Positions 54,801 through 64,000 of a DNA stretch of 64,000 nucleotides are shown here, piece by piece (position 1 is the stretch's first letter; the number at the start of each line of letters is the position of its first letter). Below the pieces are notes generated by a model that was not told the DNA's origin, did no database searches, and saw only the letters and a program-made list of their open reading frames with translations. This stretch comes from Cinclus cinclus (lineage: Eukaryota; Chordata; Aves; Passeriformes; Cinclidae): NCBI RefSeq assembly GCF_963662255.1, contig NC_085055.1, forward strand, positions 6,754,102 to 6,818,101. The letters run 5' to 3'. Made by a program: the position numbers and the translations under genes.

Positions 54801-57800
54801 AAGCAGAAATCAGTGCAAAAACCCAGTTCACATGTCTGGAGAGGGGCAACCACCTCCATCCACTCCTATGGGGTGCTGTGCCCAGAGGCTGGAGCCTCCC
54901 TCATTCTTTCCAAGAGCTCTACAGGAGCAAGGGATCACCGAGCACTTGTCACATTGATATTCTCATGGAACTGTGGACAAGACACTTCCCACCCAGGAAT
55001 GGCTCCCCATGACAGTGAACACCCCTAGAAATGTGCAGGGAGCATCCACGTGACAGTGAGAATGGAAATGGCCATTGTGCTGGGCCAGGCAAGGTGGCAG
55101 GGGGAGACAAGAGCCCATCTCCATCTCTGGTGACAAACTCTGTGCCGAAGAGCTCCACTGATGGCAGCTGTGCTGCTGGGCTCCAGTCACTGCATTTGCC
55201 CTGCAAAGATCCTGAAAGTTTGCTGAGTGGGGAGTGCTGCAAGATAAAAGCAGCAGCATAAATATAAAAGGCCTGGCTTTGGGACGTGAATAAGATAAGG
55301 AGTTACCCCATCTTTACAGCACAGCTTCCCTGATTCCGTACACTGGACTAATGGAATTATTTTGAGCAAGTCTGAAGAATTCCCCTCTCTGCTTCTGCAA
55401 GTACAAAGTGCTGTGTAGCTCCAGCCAGGTGGGATGGAGAGAGCTCGTGTGTGATGGGGAGGTGGTGAGGAGAGGCACAGAAGGGGCTCCCCCAGCAGTG
55501 GCAGCACAGCTGTGTGCCTGACCCAGGGCCATGCATTGCTCCCTCTTCAGGGCAGCTCCAGCTCCTTCCACAGAACAGGGAACAGGGAAATGTCTCTCTC
55601 CCCACTTTCCTTTCTTCATATTGACAGCACCTCTGTCCCTCAGAGTACAAACTGGAATGAGCTGGGACACAGTGGAATCATTAGACTTACAGGCACCAGG
55701 TTTTCTTTAACTACTTGGTTATCCAAGGTCACTGAACCCCAAACTTGGCAAAGCACGCCCCAGAACAGCAGATCCCCGGATCAGGCTGCTGACAACGTAA
55801 CCTATTGTGTTTCTATTTATAGCAGCTGTTCAGTAGAACAAATTACTTCTGCATATTAAGATGAAGTGATATTAAAATTAGTCAAAGCATGGCATGGTTG
55901 CACAAGGCTGCCTATTCTGCTGCATAATTAACTCTCGTGGCTGAGAGATGGAGTCCTCTGGATCTGAAGTGTGAAATGAAGAAGAGTTCCCCCTTTTTCC
56001 CCTCTGCTCTGGCATCCACTGTCCACGAAGCCTGAGGCAGGACAGACCCCACTTCCTGCTGGGGCACAAGCAAAATCATGATGTTCACACCTTAGTTTGA
56101 TTACAAGAAATCAGATAAATCTCTATGCTCCCATGATTCAAATAAATCGAGAGATTCAGCATAAATTTCCACATTCTGTTATTGATCATTTTTGTTTTCT
56201 GAAGTGCACTTTGAAATTCTCCCAGATGCCACCTCTTCTTAATTTAGTGTAGGCACAGTTAATACTTCTCCAGCCCAAGGTTGTTTTACAGGTTAAGCTC
56301 TGCTCTCAGGAGGATTCCTAGGTTTTCCTGACATGCTGCTGGCTGTGTGACCTGAATAAAAAAGCAGTTCTGAGTGGAAGTTTGCAATGTCTATAAATTA
56401 CCTGTCTTCTTGCTCATGGCTCAGATCAGCAGAGTTTCCAAGCTCAAATCAGCACAGTCAGTCTCAGCACTCCAGGTGTGCTTTCCCTCTTCCCTGGCCA
56501 GAGAGTATCCCCATGCAGCAGGAAAGCAGTCCTGAGCAGTGCTGGGTGGTGATGCTCCAGCTGGGTGCTAAGTTGTGTCTCTCCATCTACTCAGAGCTGT
56601 GTTCCCTGTCTTTACCCTTGCCAAAAAAAAAAAAAAAGGAAAAGAAAACCCTGTGCCTGGCTCACTGAGCTCTGCCATTACTGTGGACAACACTGGTTCT
56701 GACACTCCAAGGCCAACACCAGTGACTTTCAAAAGTTGAGCACCCCTCCACCAACCTCTCTGCTTTGATGAGCACCCACACACAGAGACAGAGCAGCATC
56801 AGCACGGACAGAGCAAAATCCACTTTGATTTTAAATAATGGTTTATCCAAGAGAATTGCTGTCTAACCTGGCTGTCAGCTCAGAAGGTGGAATAAGAGTA
56901 GGCACAATTTATACTGAGATCTGCAGCATGCTGCTGCCAGTCTCTGGTGGGAATCAGTGGGAAGTCAGTGGATATCTGTCAAGCTGCTTGAGTCTTTCCA
57001 AGACAAGCACATAAGATTTTTTTCTGGTTTTTCATTCCTCTCCCTGTGCCTACTTTATCTCTAGCCTTTAGAACAAGCCTAGCCCCTTGTCAATACTACA
57101 GACTAAACAGTTTAAATGCTTCCCTGGCTGCACTTTCCTTCCTCAGCTGCCAAAGGCTCTAACAGCCTCTGCAAGAGGTAAATCAGCCATGGAGCTAGGC
57201 TGTCACTGTGAGGAAGGGCTGTGGTAGTTAAAGCAATTAGAGAGGCCCCATTTTGATCTCATATTATGTAATTTTGACTCTCTTCATGTCATTGGAGCTA
57301 CTGCTGATTTCTATCAGTTCTCCATTAGTAGATAGCAAGAAGAATTTAATCACCAAAATCAGTTGTAACTGCCTGAGACTCAGAAATTATCTGGATTCTC
57401 GGGGTTTCTCACTGAAGACTCAGGTATTTATAAGCCAGGAAAGAGTTTGCCTGGTGCAGGGAGGGGAAGCAGAGATGCTCAGCTGTGGATTCCAGTAGAC
57501 CCATTTTAAAGCTGCAACTGGAGAATTCCATCTGGAGGAATCAATTCGGGCCCACACGGACACAGAACTCTTTCTTCAACCCTTCTCCAAACTTGTTGCA
57601 CTTTCCAAAGGAGGTGTAAATTGACATCTGACACTTTCTCACAAAGATTGCCACAGCACATCCTGCCCGAGTTTCCAGGCTCAGCTTGGACACCACTCCC
57701 AGCCACAGACATATGATGAGAGTTGTGTATTTCACTGCCCAGCCTGAACTGGGGACTTTTCTGGCAGTAGCCTTTTAAGTGTATCTTCACTGATTTAAGG

Positions 57801-60800
57801 GAAATTGCCTCCAGCTCGCCTGGAGAAGTTGTGTGATCTCCATCCTTGGAGATATTCATAACTTGACTGAACAAGTGCCTGAGCAGCTCTGCACTGAGCA
57901 GGGCACTGGACTGGATGCATCCAGAGGTAGTTCAGGCAGGATACCTACCCAATCCTTTATTTTAGGAAAGCAGAGATTAAAACATTTATGACAACTTCTA
58001 TTTGAAACTGGTAGATCTGGTAGATCCTTCTTGTGTTCAAATTGCAAGGAACACAGGAACCACCTTCCTCATGCTGTATCACAGAATCTTCACCTGAGGC
58101 AGAGCACCAGATTTTGTTTACTTGCAGATTTCCAAGTGCTTGACAATGAAGAAGTACCAAAAACAAGCATAGATTTAAACATCTACATCCACAGGTACAG
58201 CATAATAGTTGTTCCTTACCAGGCATTGGAGAAGACTATTGAAAATTTAAACTATGGATAACAAAGGAAACATCAATACATCCTGTTATTGAGTCTTCCT
58301 ACTTGTTTGCCAAACACCTATAAAGCACACCCTGTGCTATCCCTGGGATCTCACTGGGAAAGCTGAGATGTTGAAGGTGGCCAGGAGTGCCCCACAACCA
58401 AAATTTAATGTCCTTGTGCTGAGGACTTTCTCAAAGCTAAGACCAAGATGTTTCCAGGATCCCAGGAGAACCAGAGTGAGGCAGTGAGCACACAGAGTAA
58501 AGGGCACACACACCTTGGAGAGCACCTGGGAGACCACAGCCTGGAGACAGAGCACAAGGATTCTGGATGAGAGTCAAAATAAAACAACTTCCCGTTCACA
58601 GGTGCCCTTCACAGTTTCATGCTCCCAGGCCCTCTGTCACAGCAACCCAAAACAGCTGGTGGCTCTGTGCCAGCAGGAGTAGGAGGAACAGCTCAAGTTC
58701 TGCTTCAGGTCCCCTCTGAAAACACTTGGACAATTCTTAGACTCCTTGCACTCTTGGGATATTTCTGCAAACTTAAAGCCCAGGAATCTTTCATCCTTTT
58801 GGCTTCTACATTATCTTCTGTTTTCTGTCAATGGGAAGTTGTATATTGATAAAAGTGACCAAGTTCTCATTTAATCACCTCATTGAGAATACTTCATAGG
58901 AAGTTCAGAAACAGAAATGAATAGCAAAAAAATTACAAGAAAAAAAAAAACAAATTCCCCCAAAAAACCACAACACAAATAGATTTGAACTGGAAATATT
59001 GCTCTTATGAAACTGATAGCAGATAATTTATTAAGGGAAAATGACAAATACTTCACTGAGAAATTTCCCCTACTAAGCAGATTATGATCTATTAAAGACT
59101 CATGGGCACTGGAAGAGGGCTCGTGACTTTGGACATTTAAGACAAATTTGGTCAGAGTACAAGAGAATATCCTATAGAGAGCAGGCACGCACCAGCAGCA
59201 AGATGGATGAGATATTAATGCTGTGATATTTTTCATCTCTAATTTCTAGAGCTCTATGAAATATTCATTATGGCAGTGTGGCCACGTTCCACCATTAACG
59301 CTCCAGTCTGCTAACGACAGACAATCCCTCTGCCATGCTCTCTGCAATCATATTCTGTGTTAATAACTTGCCAATGAATCAATCAAAGCCTGTTATGAGG
59401 TTAATTCTTTGATCATAATTAGAACTAGAGATTTGTTGCAGTATGTTAAAAAAAGAAGTCACAGCACGTCACAAAGAAGAACAGAGGGACATTCATAAAG
59501 CATGTACATTAAAACAGTAATAATCAAGACCCATGGGACACATTATTTTAATCAAGACATCTTTTTTCCTTTGCAAAACTCACTTTCTCATTAGATTATC
59601 TGGGGTTACTTTAGGTTCTCACCAGGACAAGTAGCCTGCTGGGTCCTCCCCCCAGCATGTCCAATGAGAAGTCAAGCAGCAGATTTCCATTCCTCCCAAA
59701 GCAGTTAATCAAAATCCTGTGCAGGTGTAGAAAACTTTCAAATTTGGTGGGGTGTAAGTGCATAGAAGAGAGAAGGAAGTGGAACACCCTGGACTGCTCC
59801 CATCAATCATCTTCCAGACCAGCAGGAGCAACAGCAAGTTCAGGGGTTTCTGCTCTAGGTCAAAAGTTGTCCAGATGTGGCCTCAATCCTTGTGTCTGCC
59901 TACCACCTCTCCTGCCCACCCACACCAGCTCTTGGCAGGGAGTGCTCAGCACAGCCCAGGACTACTGTCCTACCTTTCCCATGGACTATCTTCAATGCAT
60001 GGACTCCATAAGGCAGGTTTTAAATAACTTGCCCTTAGTGTTCTCTGGAAATCTGGGTTGCAACTGTGCTAGACAGAGCCGCCCTCAAATCTTATTTCCT
60101 TTGGGACTAAAACTGACATTCCAGGAACATCTTCAGAGAGAAGTGGATGTTGGACTTATGTTGGGGTCAAAAGCAAAAGCATTACTGAGAGCCACCCTGG
60201 CAGCCAGGTTGATCTTCAGCTAGAGGCTGAATGAAAGTCCTCTGGGCTGTCAGCAGGAAAACCTAGACTACTTATTTGTCTCTAACTAAGGCATTAGAAT
60301 ATTTGTATAAAGGTCTCTTCTCATGCTTCTCCCCTCTGAGTGAACTCCTGTGCCCACTGTGATCATTTTGATCCAAGCCAAGTGAGATCCTAAACTACCA
60401 GATTTGTATTTACAGAAAGTCAATTACCCATCTAACTGCGAGCATATGTGTGCCACTTAAGATGAAGAGGTACTTCATCAGTTCTATTTTTGCATGTGTA
60501 AATTAGCAGTAATAATATATTCACCTATCTCACAAGGCACTATGCAGATTAAAGCATTAATGTTTGAACAGCACTTGGAGGTTCTCCAATGGGAAATTCT
60601 GTAGATGTTCAAAATATTGGGTTTTGCTGTGATAAATTTATTATTAGCGTAATAGTATTCCACTCTCGTTATGAAAAGCATAATCATTTAGAGATTTCCC
60701 CACTTGCCACCTGAAAACAGACACTGCAACAGGTTTGGAGACGTTTTTCTCCCTCTGATTTCTCCCCAGTGTTCGTACATCCCCAAGTGCGGCAAGAATT

Positions 60801-61054
60801 ACGAAGAGTCCATGTCACTGGTGAACGTTGTGATGGAAAACTTCAGGAAGTACCAACGCTTCTCCTGCTTCTACGACCCCGAGGGCGTTCAGAAGAACGT
60901 GATCCTAACCAAACTGTACAGCTCCAACGTGCTGTTCCACTCCCTGTTCTGGCCCACCTGCATGATGATCGGTGGGGTCGCCATCGTCGCCATGGTAAAG
61001 CTGACTCAATACCTTTCCCTGCTCTGTGAGAGGATCCAAAGGATCAGCAGATAG
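45811..61054 (+). CDS. KCNMB2: KCNMB2, BK channel beta-2 subunit (complete, four coding exons, spliced)
   Basis: Spliced CDS join(45811..45866, 51877..52047, 54474..54669, 60770..61054) is 708 nt, giving 235 residues plus TAG, the usual KCNMB2 length. The product is an auxiliary subunit of the plasma-membrane BK channel (pore subunit KCNMA1). Family knowledge says it raises apparent calcium sensitivity and causes fast N-type inactivation. Visible in the translation: an N-terminal ball beginning MFIW (residues 2-4 are the key hydrophobic triplet), a charged cytosolic linker (about 15-46), TM1 (about 47-68), an extracellular loop (about 70-194) and TM2 (about 195-217), then a short cytosolic tail ending near ERIQRISR. 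The loop carries cysteines 84, 97, 101, 105, 113, 142, 148 and 174 and sequons N88-A-S, N96-C-S and N119-L-T. All three introns start GT and end AG, and no frameshift or internal stop is present. KCNMB3 is the closest alternative, but the FIW ball and near-identity along the whole length point to KCNMB2. Confidence 0.97.
48078..48136. repeat. (GGTTT)11 pentanucleotide array
   Basis: Eleven perfect GGTTT units plus GGTT, 59 bp, in the intron after KCNMB2 coding exon 1. The minus strand reads as repeated AAACC, giving a spurious NQTKP-type open frame. Confidence 0.98.
49532..49577. repeat. Imperfect GAG trinucleotide tract
   Basis: GAG units interrupted by GAAGAACAA, pure purine except one C, 46 bp. 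It produces a glutamate-rich open frame on the + strand and a serine/leucine-rich one on the minus strand, neither supported as coding. Confidence 0.9.
51151..51190. repeat. Pyrimidine-rich / T-rich tract
   Basis: A C/T mixture with repeated CTTTCTTTTT ending in a T-run of about 14 bases, roughly 690 bp upstream of KCNMB2 coding exon 2. No AG acceptor follows closely with a plausible exon, so it is called low complexity. Confidence 0.75.
51877..52047 (+). CDS. KCNMB2: KCNMB2 coding exon 2: cytosolic linker and TM1
   Basis: Completes codon 19, encodes residues 20-75 and starts codon 76 (Ser). The 171-nt exon covers the charged linker (KIRDHDLLDKRK, then LKAGEDR) and the first membrane helix (about 47-68), which contains the methionine-rich MMVCSIMMYF stretch. 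The acceptor is CTCAG at 51872-51876 and the donor AAAG/GTAATT at 52047/52048, phase 2 on both sides, so skipping this exon would keep frame but delete TM1. Confidence 0.96.
52048..54473 (+). other. KCNMB2: KCNMB2 intron after coding exon 2 (2426 bp)
   Basis: Begins GTAATT and ends in a strong pyrimidine tract (about 54456-54473) finishing GCTCAG. The interior is AT-rich unique sequence with no repeat family, RNA gene or exon that I can recognise. Confidence 0.85.
54474..54669 (+). CDS. KCNMB2: KCNMB2 coding exon 3: first half of extracellular loop
   Basis: Completes codon 76 and encodes residues 77-141, ending exactly on a codon (phase 0). It carries five of the loop cysteines (84, 97, 101, 105, 113) and all three N-glycosylation sequons (N88, N96, N119). 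The segment WTEETQC to HTEETMKINSE reads throughout as KCNMB2. The donor is GAG/GTAGGA at 54669/54670. The last residues, N139-S140-E141, differ from the N-Q-K I recall in mammals, which places an acidic residue next to the Cys142 that opens the next exon. Confidence 0.96.
54670..60769 (+). other. KCNMB2: KCNMB2 intron after coding exon 3 (6100 bp)
   Basis: Starts GTAGGA and ends TTTCTCCCCAG. It holds one old CR1 3' fragment (about 57812-57930), short A-runs (56623-56637 and about 58925-58952) and an AT-rich block near 59225-59460 that could be a regulatory element. A 188-codon open frame at 59657-60223 has no recognisable domain and I do not call it a gene. Confidence 0.85.
57812..57930 (+). 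mobile_element. Worn CR1 LINE 3' fragment
   Basis: The order of blocks matches the CR1 3' end: CTCCATCCTTGGAGATATTCA (57838-57858), a degraded AACTTGACTGAACAAGTGCCTG block, GAGCAGGGCACTGGACTGGATG (57896-57917) and CATCCAGAGGTAGTTC (57917-57932). It is more diverged than the copy at 3055-3687 and lacks the terminal octamers. Only about 120 bases are recognisable. Confidence 0.8.
60770..61054 (+). CDS. KCNMB2: KCNMB2 coding exon 4: second half of loop, TM2 and C-terminus
   Basis: Encodes residues 142-235 and the TAG stop at 61052-61054. It starts with Cys142, then KCGKNYEES, followed by Cys148 and Cys174 of the loop. TM2 (about 195-217) runs VLFHSLFWPTCMMIGGVAIV, and the cytosolic tail follows (KLTQYLSLLCERIQRISR). 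The acceptor is CCCCAG at 60764-60769. Base use is unlike the neighbourhood: at least 14 CpG dinucleotides fall in its first 224 bases, in otherwise CpG-poor DNA. An open frame shifted by one base (60769-61029) is only a shadow of this exon. Confidence 0.97.
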   Translation, partial: CSYIPKCGKNYEESMSLVNVVMENFRKYQRFSCFYDPEGVQKNVILTKLYSSNVLFHSLFWPTCMMIGGVAIVAMVKLTQYLSLLCERIQRISR

Positions 61055-61960
61055 GAAAGGAGACTCCTCTGAAATCTAATTACAGCGAAAATACTGTTCT
61101 TCTCATTCTTCACCAAAGAACCTTAAGTTTGTAATGTGCAAGTCTGGTATAAGTTCCTTACTATATTCTTCTACGTAGAGCAATAATGCAAAAGCTGTTC
61201 TATATGCAAATATGATGTTATTATTATGCAGACAACTGAAGTTACTGTTTTGTGTTGACGGTCTCTATGATCTTCTTTTATGCTGGGATTAGTACTTTCT
61301 TTTTCTACAGCCAAGATAGGGCTCAGTGTGACCATTGGCCAGGCTTTAGTCAATTGATGTTTTCAGTGTAAAAGATTCTGGGGAAATTCACTGCTGGACA
61401 AAGGGCAGCCAACCACTTGTGCATCACTGAGGTCTCACACCTGGCTCAGTCCATTCAATGGATTTGTGGTTTTGGATTTTTAATGTTGGCTGCAGGGGTG
61501 AGGGGAAAAACATTGATTAGGGGTTTTTTATGGTAAGATGGCACAAAAAGGATGAATTTTGAGGTCTGGATAAGCCTACAGTATTGTCAGCCCCAGTAGG
61601 TTTTGGTGATGCTTTCTGTTTGCTCCCTCAGTTCAGAAGTCAATTGTACCCTATGGTGTTTATAAGGTCTTTTGGAAAACATTTTGGAGTTTTACTTTGT
61701 GTAGTGCTAAAATTTTCTTCTGTCTTGCCAACATAACTTTTGTCACTTGCAGAAGCTGTAGCCAAAAAGCAAAAAACACCTTGTTCCATTTTGTATTCTA
61801 GTCTGAGCCCTATTGATGGAGGTGGGACCAGAACTCCTTATGTAAAGGTTTATTATTCATTTGTCTTGTATTTGCTACCATATCACTGTAAAGAAAAAAA
61901 TAACACTATCAGCTATTTTTTCATTTTTTACTTCCAACAATTTTAGATTTTTTTACTTGA

Positions 61961-61992
61961 TATATATACAGATATATATATATATATATATA
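61961..61992. repeat. (TA)n tract in the KCNMB2 3' UTR
   Basis: TATATATACAGA followed by ten TA units, followed by CAAAG. It would be an AU-only stretch in the mRNA and may be length-variable. Confidence 0.9.
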
Positions 61993-62736
61993 CAAAGAAA
62001 AAGCTATATTATATCTAGTTGTGTATTGAAACTTGTTTAGGGGGTTTTTTCTTTGTTTTTACCCACTGGAAAATGAACAGTACAACTCATGTATTTGTAA
62101 CCTTCATCCTTGGATAATATCATAACGTGGAGAAGCAGCACTGCAGGATCTTATCCAATATTCATGATGTTGTTTCAGTCAAAGGTCTCTGTTGCTATGA
62201 CATGGGAAATGACAAAAATCTCATCCAATTCTATGGCTCTATTAACTGAATTGTTAGATAATCATCATAACACATTTGGAAATCTCTCCTGACCTTAACT
62301 CACTATGCAGTGCTGGCTGACATGAATTATGATTTACAAGACCCAGGTGCAATGATTTATTGGAAAAACTGAGAATCTGGCTAAATTGTTGTCCTATCTG
62401 TCAGATATTTACCACAGTATACTTGCCAGTTTAATTTCATACACACTGTAGTCACAATTTCTGCATAATTTATTTTTATTCCCCTATAGAAAACATTCCT
62501 TCTTATGTTTTAAAGACACCTCTCCCAGTTCTTCATGTTGCATCCAGCCCTGAAGAACAAATACAAGGCACATCCTGGAAGCAATCCTGTAAACTCATTA
62601 TCCAATATCTCAAAGAAACCATATACAGGCCTACTCAAACCAAGAAAATAACATTTTTCCCTCCAAAAAGACTGCAAATCAAGTATTCTGCCTAGTTAAT
62701 CTATATATATATATGAGTACCTTTCCTCAACACAGC

Positions 62737-62952
62737 ATTAAAAATTTCAAGATGTTGCAAAACAAGTCATGCAAGTGTAATGTGAGCTGTAAAAAAAAAA
62801 AAAAAAAAAAAAAAAAGTTCTCAGCAGTGAAAATAAACCTGAAACCTGCAATCTTGTAATCAGTAGTATAATTTTCCTTAGGTAATTAAATTCCTGGAGG
62901 GTGGGGGGATAATGAAGGTTCCAAAAATATGTAATAAAAATATTCAATTAAA
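62737..62952 (+). terminator. KCNMB2: Cluster of candidate poly(A) signals for KCNMB2
   Basis: Hexamers seen: ATTAAA 62737-62742, AATAAA 62832-62837, ATTAAA 62885-62890, AATAAA 62933-62938 and ATTAAA 62947-62952. The canonical AATAAA at 62832 is my first choice. Downstream GU-rich elements are weak for all of them, so which one is used cannot be told from sequence. Confidence 0.5.
62791..62816. repeat. A26 homopolymer near the KCNMB2 3' end
   Basis: Twenty-six uninterrupted A, 49 bases after the ATTAAA at 62737-62742. No retrotransposon body or flanking duplication was recognised beside it. The exact length is prone to sequencing error. Confidence 0.9.
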
Positions 62953-62969
62953 TCTTCCATATTTCAGTA

Positions 62970-64000
62970 CTTTCTGCCTTCAGATCTGGCTCGTTTCATC
63001 AAACTACTTTGTGTAGCTTCCATTACCAGTGTGAGAGGAGTGCTGGTGCACCAGGGAATTCATAAATGTTACTGGAAAACACTCCATTTTGATCGATATG
63101 TTGGAATTGCAGAAGCTGGTGCTGGGAGATCTGGGAATCTCAGCATCAGTGGGACTGGACTGTGCTGCCAACCACAATTCCCAAATCAGGAATGCTGCAC
63201 AGCCCCAGCAGCACAGAGCTCTGGTGTGGTGGCTTTTCCACACCAACACCAACACTTGTGCTGGCCATTTACACAATGATTTACGTGCCTTGTGACATTT
63301 TTGGGGCCTTTGTTTGTGTATTTTCTCTCAGTGACAGGGAAGCTGATTGTTCTTGACATTTACACATCAAACGCTGCTTTCAACATATTGTACCATAAAC
63401 CATTTCACCAGAGCTCCTGTGGGTGAAACATCTTGCTGCTGTTGTAAGCTATAATCATTTTGTTGACATTAAGGGAGAGATCTGTGGGATAGGAAAACAA
63501 CTTGAGTAATTGGATGGAGTGAGGTAAAACAATAATTTTGAAGGGAATTATCCATCTGATCCCTGGCACTGTTAACCCCCTACTGAAGTGTTAGCACTGC
63601 AAATGGGATTTTTGACAACTCCTGCTGCCCCAAAGAGAGGTAGTGTTTCAGCAAGGATGTTAGTCTGCCCTATTTCTTTCTCTACTCTATTTTAATATCA
63701 TGTTTTCCCTTGTAAAAGGCACTGATGTTCCTACAGGCAGCTCAAATGAATGAGAAAAACACATAATGCAATTCAGCAGCCAGGCAAACCTACCCTGTTT
63801 CTAACACTGGTTCTGACTCTTCCCAGCACAGACATTTCAACTCTTGATGTCCCAGCTGGGCATTTGGGACAGCAGGGAAAGACCTGTCCTGGAAAACCCT
63901 GGAAGGGAGAAGTGCAAGACTGTGCAGTATTTCCAGGCATCAGAAGCCTATGACAAGTCCCCTTGTGTGGTTTAAAATGATTTAAAGCATTCATAAGTAT
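62970..64000. other. 3' flank of KCNMB2; nothing recognised
   Basis: Past the last poly(A) signal candidate there are only short open frames without domains (for example 63031-63279 on the + strand). No repeat family, RNA gene or exon was recognised to the window end. Confidence 0.6.

Larger units (their letters stand above)
61055..62860 (+). other. KCNMB2: KCNMB2 3' UTR (end estimated)
   Basis: AT-rich sequence with no open frame of note follows the TAG. It includes a TA-dinucleotide tract (61961-61992), several T-rich stretches and a 26-base A-run (62791-62816). I saw no AATAAA or ATTAAA between the stop and 62737. A cluster of signals then starts (ATTAAA 62737, AATAAA 62832, ATTAAA 62885, AATAAA 62933), so the UTR most likely ends somewhere between 62750 and 62970. 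The end is inferred. Confidence 0.6.

Noticed and set aside
59657..60223. 188-codon open frame on the + strand inside the last KCNMB2 intron
   Set aside because: No recognisable domain, low-information composition, and located within an intron of a well-supported gene on the same strand.
60769..61029. 86-codon open frame overlapping KCNMB2 exon 4, rich in Arg
   Set aside because: It is the shifted frame of the real exon; its high Arg content simply reflects the CpG-rich codons.
62500..62816. Possible retrocopy ending in the A26 run
   Set aside because: No recognisable transcript or element body upstream and no flanking target-site duplication; the position fits the natural 3' UTR.
1..64000. 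CRISPR arrays, prokaryotic operons, rRNA or tRNA genes, endogenous retroviral genes
   Set aside because: The tandem arrays are simple microsatellites without spacers, no ribosomal or tRNA-like fold was recognised, and no open frame resembles gag, pol or env. The only mobile elements recognised are CR1 LINE fragments.

Overview
The window looks like vertebrate, almost certainly avian, nuclear DNA. It has one gene with small exons spread over large introns, GT-AG splice sites and no dense coding. The only interspersed repeats I could recognise are chicken-repeat-1 (CR1) LINE fragments, one of them with the typical CR1 3' end of tandem ATTCTATG units. There are also long, perfect penta- and tetranucleotide arrays. 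I cannot name the species.

The one gene I can support is KCNMB2, on the + strand, encoding the beta-2 auxiliary subunit of the large-conductance calcium- and voltage-activated potassium (BK) channel. Its whole coding region is present in four exons: 45811-45866, 51877-52047, 54474-54669 and 60770-61054. They join in frame into 235 residues plus a TAG stop, the usual length of the family. The protein shows the N-terminal inactivation segment, two membrane helices, and an extracellular loop with eight cysteines and three N-glycosylation sequons. The ATG exon has its own splice acceptor at 45754-45755, so at least one upstream 5' untranslated exon and the promoter must lie further 5', probably before the window.

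Layout: 1-45755 is non-coding DNA, most simply the 3' part of a long first intron in the 5' UTR. It holds a CR1 3' end (about 3055-3687, + strand), an (AGGAG)34 array (11111-11280), a reverse-strand CR1 fragment (about 27335-27700), a (GGGAT)13 array (28953-29020) and a (GGAA)26 array (40233-40336). The coding part of the gene runs from 45756 to 61054, with introns of 6010, 2426 and 6100 bp. These contain a (GGTTT)11 array, a GAG-rich tract and a worn CR1 3' end (about 57812-57930). The 3' UTR is AU-rich, probably about 1.8 kb long, and ends near a cluster of poly(A) signals at 62737-62952. No second gene is visible from there to 64000.

I found no undescribed multi-gene system. The better leads are a CpG-rich final coding exon in CpG-poor DNA, arrays likely to form non-B DNA (quadruplex, triplex), a GGAA array that could bind ETS factors, and a few AT-rich blocks with paired motifs that could be conserved enhancers.
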